NCBI RefSeq assembly: GCF_000321225.1
Contig: NW_004450459.1
Span: 1,664,744-1,728,743, forward strand
DNA from: Odobenus rosmarus divergens
Lineage: Eukaryota; Chordata; Mammalia; Carnivora; Odobenidae
DNA length: 64,000 bases
Direction: 5' to 3'
The notes beneath the pieces were generated by a model. It worked only from the letters and a program-made list of their open reading frames with translations, had not been told where the DNA came from and searched no databases. The number at the start of each line of letters is the position of its first letter. Positions within the stretch are counted from its first letter, which is position 1. This document shows, piece after piece, positions 51,201-60,200 of this stretch. Both the position numbers and the translations under genes were made by a program.

Positions 51201-54200
51201 TGACTGACAAATAATCTTTAAGAGTATTAGCTTCAGAGATAAGGATTGATTAAAGTTTTTGACTGGGGAAAAATCCAAAAGGCTTTTTGTTTTTGTTGAG
51301 AATTAGATGAGTCACTGTTTTGTTTTTTAATCTGCATTATCATCATCTTTATCAGTTCATGCTGTGGCATCTTGGGTCAATGATAGTCTAAGGGCACAGG
51401 TTATATTTGGGTTGTTCATCCTGCAGATGACAGGATTTGGGCAGTAGTGCACTTGGTTGTCCTAATATTTGTCTTCTCTTACATATATGGAATCCTTATT
51501 TCTAAAGCCACATTGTGCAACATGTTATGAAGACTAAGGAAACTCGTCAGCAGTGAATCTGGACCCACTACTCATAGTCTAACCCTGACCCCATCCCTGG
51601 AAAATGAAAATATCAAACAAAAAGAGGGACACTGGGTGTTAAGTACAATTTATGAAATGATTTATTTGGTCATTATTATTCTACTCACCTGTTCTTCTAC
51701 AAAAGTTCTGACCATTACAGTATCTTTGGCCATTTTTTTCCTAATTAAAGCCTGTTCTTTTTCATACTCTTTTTCATAATCAGAGTATAAAAATCCAGGT
51801 GCTATTTCTCCAACTTTAGGTTCCTGCACAAAGGCAGTCATTTGTGTTTGGTAAAGCATTTCTTGCTGGGACTTCATCAGTGACTCATACTCAGCTAGAA
51901 GTTAAGAACACAAGTTATTTTTTTTTAAGTTTTTATTTAAATTCCAGTTAGTTAATATACAGCGTAATATTAGTTTCAAGTGTACAACAGAGTGATTCAA
52001 TACTTGCGTACATCACCCAGTGCTCATCACAAGTGCCCTCTTTAATCCCCAACACCTATTTCATCCATCCCCCCCCTGCCCACCTCCCTTCTGGTAACTT
52101 TCAGTTGTTTTCTATAATTAAGAGTCTATTTTTTGGTTTGTCTCCTTCTCCCTCTCTTTTTTCCCCTTTGCTTGTTTGTTTTAGGAACATAAGTTAATTT
52201 TAATGTTCTTACGAAAAAGTGTTCATGCCACTTCATTCAGACAAGCCCTACGCTAGGGAAAATTGATAACCAAAAGCTGGATTTTCCAAATTTTACTATC
52301 AAAATGCTCAATCTATATTAGATTGAATTCCAAAACCAAATTTTCATTAACAAGTCAAAGTAGCTGCTACTATTGTAGAAAGAACTTTATATTAGTGGTC
52401 AGTTCTTCAGGATCTATCCTAGTGCTCTTCCTAATTTACTGTGTGGTTTTTGGCAATTCATTTATCTTCCTGGGTCTTGAGTGTTTTATCTGCTAAATGA
52501 GGATAATATCCTAACTTTCTCTAAGGAGTGTTGTGTAGATCAAATGAGACAGAACATGGGCTGTCCACTGTAATGTGAACAATTAAGCAAAAGTAAATGT
52601 GACCCACAGATACATTTTGTTTGGCCTGAATGCCATTATACTTTTTGTCAAATTACTTTGAATACTGAAAATCTTGATTTCTAGGTTTTCTTTCTTTTTT
52701 TTTTTAAAGATTTATTTATTTCGGGGGGGGAAGGGAGAGAGCACATGCCTGTGTGTGCAAGCAGGGGGAGGGGCAGAGGGAGAGGGAGAGAACCTCAACC
52801 ACACTCCCCGTTGAGCATGAAGCCTGATTCAGGGCTCAATCCCATGACCCTGAGATTGTGACTTAAGCTGAAACCAAGAGTTAGATGCTCAACCAACTAA
52901 GCCACCCAGGCACCCCTCCAGGTTTTCTTTAAAACATCAGAAACTCTAGGAACATTGGGCCTGACATGCATGTGCATGGCAACAATACAGTGGGGGTGGG
53001 GAGCTACTGTACCCTTAAGGCAGGACACAGGCTCTCCAGTTTGCCACTGTCTTCATAGCCCTCACTAATATTATCTGCCTGGGTCCAGAAGGCAACTGGA
53101 TTTGGAATCCCTACAGCTTCAAAATATGCCTCAAAATGAATGCACCAAATAGAAACTAGTGCTAGAACCTTGAAGTTTAGCACCAGTATGGCTTTTGAGG
53201 CCCCGCGGTCCAAAACATTTCCTATATAGCTGAGGCCAAGAGAGGGTACCGATGGAGACACAGCCAGTATCAGAACTGGGGTGTTTTTACAGGCCTTGTG
53301 ACAAACACACAGTACTGCTACTTCCCTGCATTTCCCTTCCTATCATGCACATAGAAACTACTCAGAGCTGCATTTACCTTCTTCAAGCAGGGAGGCAGAT
53401 GCAGAAGTCTCGCCATGCTTATTACGAATAACAATAGTGTATTCTCCAGCATCATCGGCAAAAGTCATCGAAATCACCAGTCTGCACTCCCCAGTTTGTT
53501 TGTTGTAACTCACTTTGTATCTTTATGGAAATGAACACACATAAAAATCAGTCACAAATAAACATATGTGAAGAAACTAACCCTCATGTGGATCTGTGGT
53601 ATAAAATTCAATGATCTTAAACATGTGACTAAGCTCTGTGCAGGATATAAGATGGCTGAAAATTGAGGAAAATGCATGGACATGAGTAATGAGGGTCAAA
53701 CAACTTAAAATTTTCATTTTAAATAAGGTTCATATATTCTTTGAAATAAATAATAGAATACTACTAGAATCAACCATATGGAAAGGACTTTAGTGTTTGT
53801 TAGCAAATGACGAGGTCATTTGAACACTTAGGTATTCCCCTTTGTTAATTATTTTCCTCTTTGTTTCATGTGAAGATCAAATGACTAATCAAAATAATAA
53901 ATTCCTTTAAATATTTCAATAGTAAGCCTCTGGTATACTATATCTTTTCTTACTAAGATATAAGAACTACATTTTTTTATTTTTGAAAGTTGCAGAAAAT
54001 TCAAAGCTAAACTTTACATTCATTTACAGCCAATTCATTAGCATAGATGCTCACGTATAATTTTCTTCATCACATGACCTTATTCTTTTATCTTTTAGTG
54101 ACTTAATTATTATGCATTTTTGTTGAACACTGTCTTAGACGCTTTGTAGAAGAATATATGTGTGTAAAAATTCACATTTTCTCTATTTCACTAGCACTAT

Positions 54201-57200
54201 CCATGAGTCAAACTAGAATACAGAAAAAATATATCTTTATTCACTTTTGTCACATAGGTTTGTTTCTCAGTAAGACTTTGTGCAAAAATGTAAAAATACC
54301 TCAAAATATACTCTGAAGTTTCCATAATGAAAGAGCCTACATCGGGGGATGGTGGGGCAAGCCTATTTCTCTGTGGGCTTCATATACATATCATACAAAT
54401 CACAGAGAATTCTATCCGTCAGCCATCAAAATACCTGTATCCCGTGGTAAGAGGAACACCAGATTTTTTCCAGTAGACGTGGGGCTTTGGGTTGCCGCCA
54501 ACCTGACATTCGAACACAATGCTCCCACCTTCCACCAGTTTCTGGACCACCGGTTTTGTAATGAAGAAAGGAGCGGCAGGTTCTCCGGGCCCTGCTTGCT
54601 CCTCTGTGATGCCAGTATCCGTCATCACCACATCTCTGGACTCTACAAAGCTGCAAAGAGAATTCCCTTCATATTAGCTTCTGCGGTTGCAATTTGCCAC
54701 TACCAAAGGGACAGAAAAAAATCAAAACTACTAGAATGTTTTACCGTTTCTCTTCTGTGGTCAATTTCTCAGTCACAGTTGTTTCCTTTTCAAACTCTTC
54801 TGATGCTAGAAGACAGAAGTTTCTCATTTAAGTCTCTCATTGAGTCCATTTTGTTAGTGACCTCAGCTTAGCGTGACAGCCTAGTTGGCCCCCTAATGGG
54901 CCCCCAGTTCCCAAAGGGGCCACCAATACAAGGCATGCAGAAACCGTGCTGTGGAAAGGGTCAGCTGAGGGTGACGGTGCGAACGGAAGGTGGTGGGGGT
55001 GTGGTCACCAACCTTGCACAGCTAGATAGCAGGATGTGCTGACCGTCCCAGCCTCATTTACGGCACTGCAGGTAAATCGCCCGCTGTCTTCCGCAAAGGC
55101 TTCGCGAATCATAAGACGGGCAATTCCACTCTGGAAGGTTATCTGGAAATCAATGGAACTTTCTATTTGGTAGTCTTCTCTGTACCATGTCACTTTTGGG
55201 GATGGGTATCCAGAGATGTGGCACTCCAAGGTGACGGATTCACCTTCTATAACAGTCACATTTTTTAAGCCCTGAAGAAAGAAGAAAATGGAAACATTGA
55301 TAAGGTGTGCATAGTCATTAATCATCTCTATGAGTCATGACAAGCAGAGAGGTTTGAACTTGCACATTCTCATGGCCAAAAAAAATTTTTTTAAAGGTAA
55401 AAGACTCTAGAAATATTAGTAAAGAGACTCCCTTGGAAATGGAATACTCCTAACTTGGAATAAATGTCAGGTGTTTCCAAGTTCGTAAGGCAGAACTGTA
55501 TTAACACCATATAATGGGGCAACTCTGTACCCTCTGTTATTCTCACATATTTAAACCCTAACAGAACTGGAAGCCTCAGCAGCAAATCCTGCCACTTCAA
55601 CAAAGCTTTTCCCACTACTCCCAATCAGAAGTACTCTATCTTTCCTCTGTTGAGGGGCTTTTCACCTTCTATATTATGCTTGTCACCTTTTGTATGTATG
55701 CTTTTCTCTCATACAAAGGCTAAGATATCAAAGAAGGCTGGGTTGGTCTTTATATCTCCATAACTCTCCTAATAAGGCCTTATACCTCACAGAAACCCAT
55801 TGAGTCTGTTGACTATGTGACTGACGGTTGCCACATGGAATTCCCCTTTTTCTTGCCAAATAGTGTATTGTCTTAAAATTAGCATTTGTGAACTCACTAA
55901 GGTCGTTTTGAGAAGCTGATCTTTGCATATATTAAAATTATCTGACCAGCTACGCATCAATTTCTTTACTCACCGAGACCAAGGTTGGTGGAGTAACTGG
56001 GATTTCAACAGGCGCAGGTACCCTTGCCGTTTCTGTCACCTACAAATTTTACAAAGGATGTTACAAAATGCCCATGGAATAGGGGGCAAACGCATCAACT
56101 CTTAGCACATGCAAAATTACAAAAATAATTTGAGGAAAAGGAGCTCTGACGCACACTGACTCAAAAGAATTAAGTTTGAAAGGCAGGACGCCTGGCTGAG
56201 TACTCTGGTGGAACAAACTGGCCGTGCGCCTGGCCCTGCTCGATAGGAGTGGCTCAAGAAACAGCGTGCGATCCAGGGACCGACCTTGGTTTCACGCTCG
56301 TGTAGGACTTTGAAGCTTTCTTCATGGACTGTGCCACCAGTGATGCTCACCCCTACCTCCTTCTTCACTTCAATGCCAGCTTGACTCTTGTAAGTGTCTG
56401 GCATGTCGGTGAAGGGGAACTGAGGTGAGGGGGTGGGTTCTGCTCTCACTCTAGCCTCAGCAGGCTTCACAGTAGGTGCCTTCACCGACTTGGTGATCTT
56501 CTGAGCAGAAGACGTGGTTGACAATTCTTTCTGTAATGTGGCGATAGCACTACCAGCTATCGATGCCTAAACAGAAACGGAGCAATCTAGGTCATGATTC
56601 AGAAGCACACTGCCACCATCATTCATTCAGCAGGGGGGTCTGAGTCTATGTTCTGTATGGTCTGTTTTTTAAAGCTCTTGTTATCACTCTAATGATTAAC
56701 AAAAAGTCAGTTAGAGATAAGCCACTTATAAAGCTCATCGGCATTCCTGCCAGTCTGTAAAAATACATTTGAAAATATCTTTCTTAAAGAGTTGTACTTA
56801 GAGCTCCTTCTTTTATGCTCTTCTCATAAAGGGATGGAGGGTCTTCTAAAGCTCAGTCATGAATTTTCACTTAACCATCCTAAAAATACCACAGCAGGAA
56901 ATTCAAAATCAGGAAATTATTAAAATATTTGGTAAATTCCTAAGAACTACTTTAAAATAGCACTGTAAAGTTTCAGCCTCAAATCTGGGTGGAAGGTGAA
57001 AATGGAGACATTCAGAAAAATATTTTGAAGGCTTTCTCACTCTTTTTATTCTGTCACTGTCTATGGCTTTTTTATTTCAATAGTAATTTGGGGCTATTCC
57101 AAATATAGGTATTAAATGTGCTTTACAATTCTTTGGAGGCACTCGAGATTTGCATTCCACATCTTAGGTGTGTATAAGAAGAAGAATAGTGACTGATATG

Positions 57201-60200
57201 AAGGGTTACTACGTGCTGCCAACTTGCTAATGTTTTTATATGTACTAACTTGCCCCCGATGTCGGAGCTAGGACACAAACCCAAGGCTGTGTGATTCCAC
57301 CATCCAACCCAACTACCACATAATACCTCTCTGCATCTTGTTATATTGAGTATATGAACGTATGATTTTTCAATATCTGACTTTATTATTGATATACATT
57401 CATAGCCTGAAGTGTCTCACAGCATAAGGAAAACTAAACTGTGTGATAACCATCTTTTTACAAAATGTGAAACAGAGAGAAGCCTGTATGGTTTTGTGTC
57501 CTCTCGGAGGCGTACGATAACCCCTTCTGCTGCCCGACGCTTAGCCTGCTCGGCAAGTTTCGGAAGCCAGGCTTCAGGGGCTTCGGAGTCTACCATGACC
57601 GGAAACAGACACCACCACACCGGCCTACACCAAAGACCCTGTGTACGTCATGCATTAGGTACTTATCGCCTTTGAGCCAGACATTTCTTTGTCACTCTCT
57701 GTAACTTCTTACCTCATATCCATGTTCTGTCTTAGGGACAGAAATTTTTGAAACAGTAAAGTGAGGGCTTGCTGTGCGGGGGCGTTTATCCACATGGACT
57801 AATCTTTCAGTTGCTAGATCTGTAGTTTTCTTGATCTGCAATGAAATGAGACTGAGTGACACCACGGTCCACCAGATGACCAGAGCAGTTAAGCTCGCTT
57901 TCCCATGGGTAGGGTGAAGATCCAGCAGGTACAGACCCACCTGTGATGAAATGTGCATTCCCATTTGATCAGTAGTTGTAATATGAGTCTCAGAAGGAGC
58001 CTGGATCACCCTAGGCTTGACTGCTTTAGGGACAACATGGGGTTCCGAGGCTGGACGCTGGGGATGCTCAGCTACCTTTGTGGCGGAAACGCGCTCCTTA
58101 TAGCCATACTCCATAGTGGTCTGCTGAGCATAGGACTCTTCAGGGGGCCTGGGCTCCCTGGGCTCTCTGACGCGGGCCTGGTCTACTGCAGCAACGACTG
58201 TTGCTACAGCTTCTGCCTTTTTTCCAACGTCCACCTGGAGACAAGGTTTCCAGAATTAATATCAGTAATGTCAAACTCAAGCCAGGGCAGCTCCTCCAAG
58301 GACAGTCACTGAGAACAGACAAATGCCTAAAGGTGTGGTAGGTAGATGGCACCTGTGTTATATGGCTCTGTTAATGCCTCCAGGAATGTGGCTCACAGAT
58401 GTATTTAGGAACTTAATATCACATTGATTATTATAATGTAATGGAGAGCTAGTTAGATACATTCTATACATACCTGCTTAATTAGACTAGACCTTAAATC
58501 ACACACACACACACACCACATGGGACAACACAGTACCTATATAAAACAGGAAGGAGATTTTGAGTTTTTCTAGGATTCTGTCTGAGGCAGTTAATTAACA
58601 CTTGGGAAATCAGAACTCTGGGGCTGGTTATCTTCATTGATTATTTTTATTATTCTGTCAATCATTTAGTCTAATATTGCTGCAATGACAGCAATGATAA
58701 AAATGCACTCAAACCCCTCCTGGACCCATCCAGAAAAATCAGCTGCTACAGAGTTGTATGGTTGCATGCAAATATGAGATAATGTGAAAGCTCATGAAAC
58801 AATAGTGAGCATACTAATTTTCTTATGATTCCCTAGGGATAAGAATTTTTAATCTATTAGAAAATATCTTTCTTAAAAAACGTGAATGAAGAGATTCTGA
58901 TTAAAATGAAAGCGTTAATCATATTTGGATTCAAGAGAACCTTTCGCAGTGAAGTTCAATTTACTTTCATTATTACTGGGAGGTAAAGCGAAGAAAAAAA
59001 CAGAAATGTTTTCTCATTTCCATAAATCTGATTAACATAAATGAAAACACAGTCTGCAAAGGTGTTTCTCTTTTAAAGAAAGCAAACTAGCTACATGATA
59101 TGGCTTACAAATTACGAGTCTATGCAATACTTGGAAATAGCATATCGGTGTCCATCAGTGCTCTTTAAAAATAACGCTGGAATATTTTATTAATGTCCAG
59201 TTTTCTTTTCTGCTGCTGTGAATGAAATCTAGATCACATCTGAAAGGTCTTTCAAGGATGCTACCTATATATCTGTTAAAATTGTTCTCAGAATCATTTA
59301 AGATACAAATAAGGGTTTTTTTTCTGAGATGAAATTAGGCCTTTAGTGATCATGGGCTTCATTCAGTGCTTCTTTCCAGTAAGCCACAAACAATCTGATC
59401 TTCCTTGAAGGATTGCAAATGCCGATTTCACTTTACCATTGCATCATAGGAGAAACTGTAAAATATACGTGAGGCTTAGGTGACTTAAGTTTGTTCATCT
59501 GTTCTTCTTTTTTAAAATATATAGGCCATTAGTTGATTTGAATTTTACAGATATTATAAAATGTTATGCATCTTTGACAGATAACACAAATATATATATT
59601 TACCATATATTATATATATTTAACGTAGGCCAAAGATTCAAATGAGATATGATGTAAATGCAATCATTCTACAAGCAAAGTAATATGTATTAAGTATACA
59701 TACACTTTTAATACATATGTAAAGGCTGATATACCATTCTCTCTCTACATATAAATATGTTTATATATATATATGTGTGTGTATGTACTTAACATATATT
59801 ACACTTTGCTTGTAGAGTGATTACATTACATCTCATTTGAATCTTTCAACCGCAGTCTGTGCAATAATCAGGTTTTATTTATTTTAATGAGAAAACTTAG
59901 GCTCAAAGAAATTATTTGCCAACTGACATGTACAAATATATATTATTTAAAACTTATGCAAAGGAAAAAAATCTTAATTATGGGTAGGATATTTCAAATT
60001 GGAGAAGCATCTATGTATTTTTTCCTGAGTTATTATATATCGAGTTCATAGACATATGCTGTTTGATGGACAACCACAGGTGTGTCCTCTTTGCTGGTAC
60101 CATTTTGCTTTCTTAGTGGACTCACATCTCTCATAGTTTTTGAACCTAGATCAACAGGAAGAAGAATTGGAGCAGGAGACCCCAATTCAGACAAGTTAAA

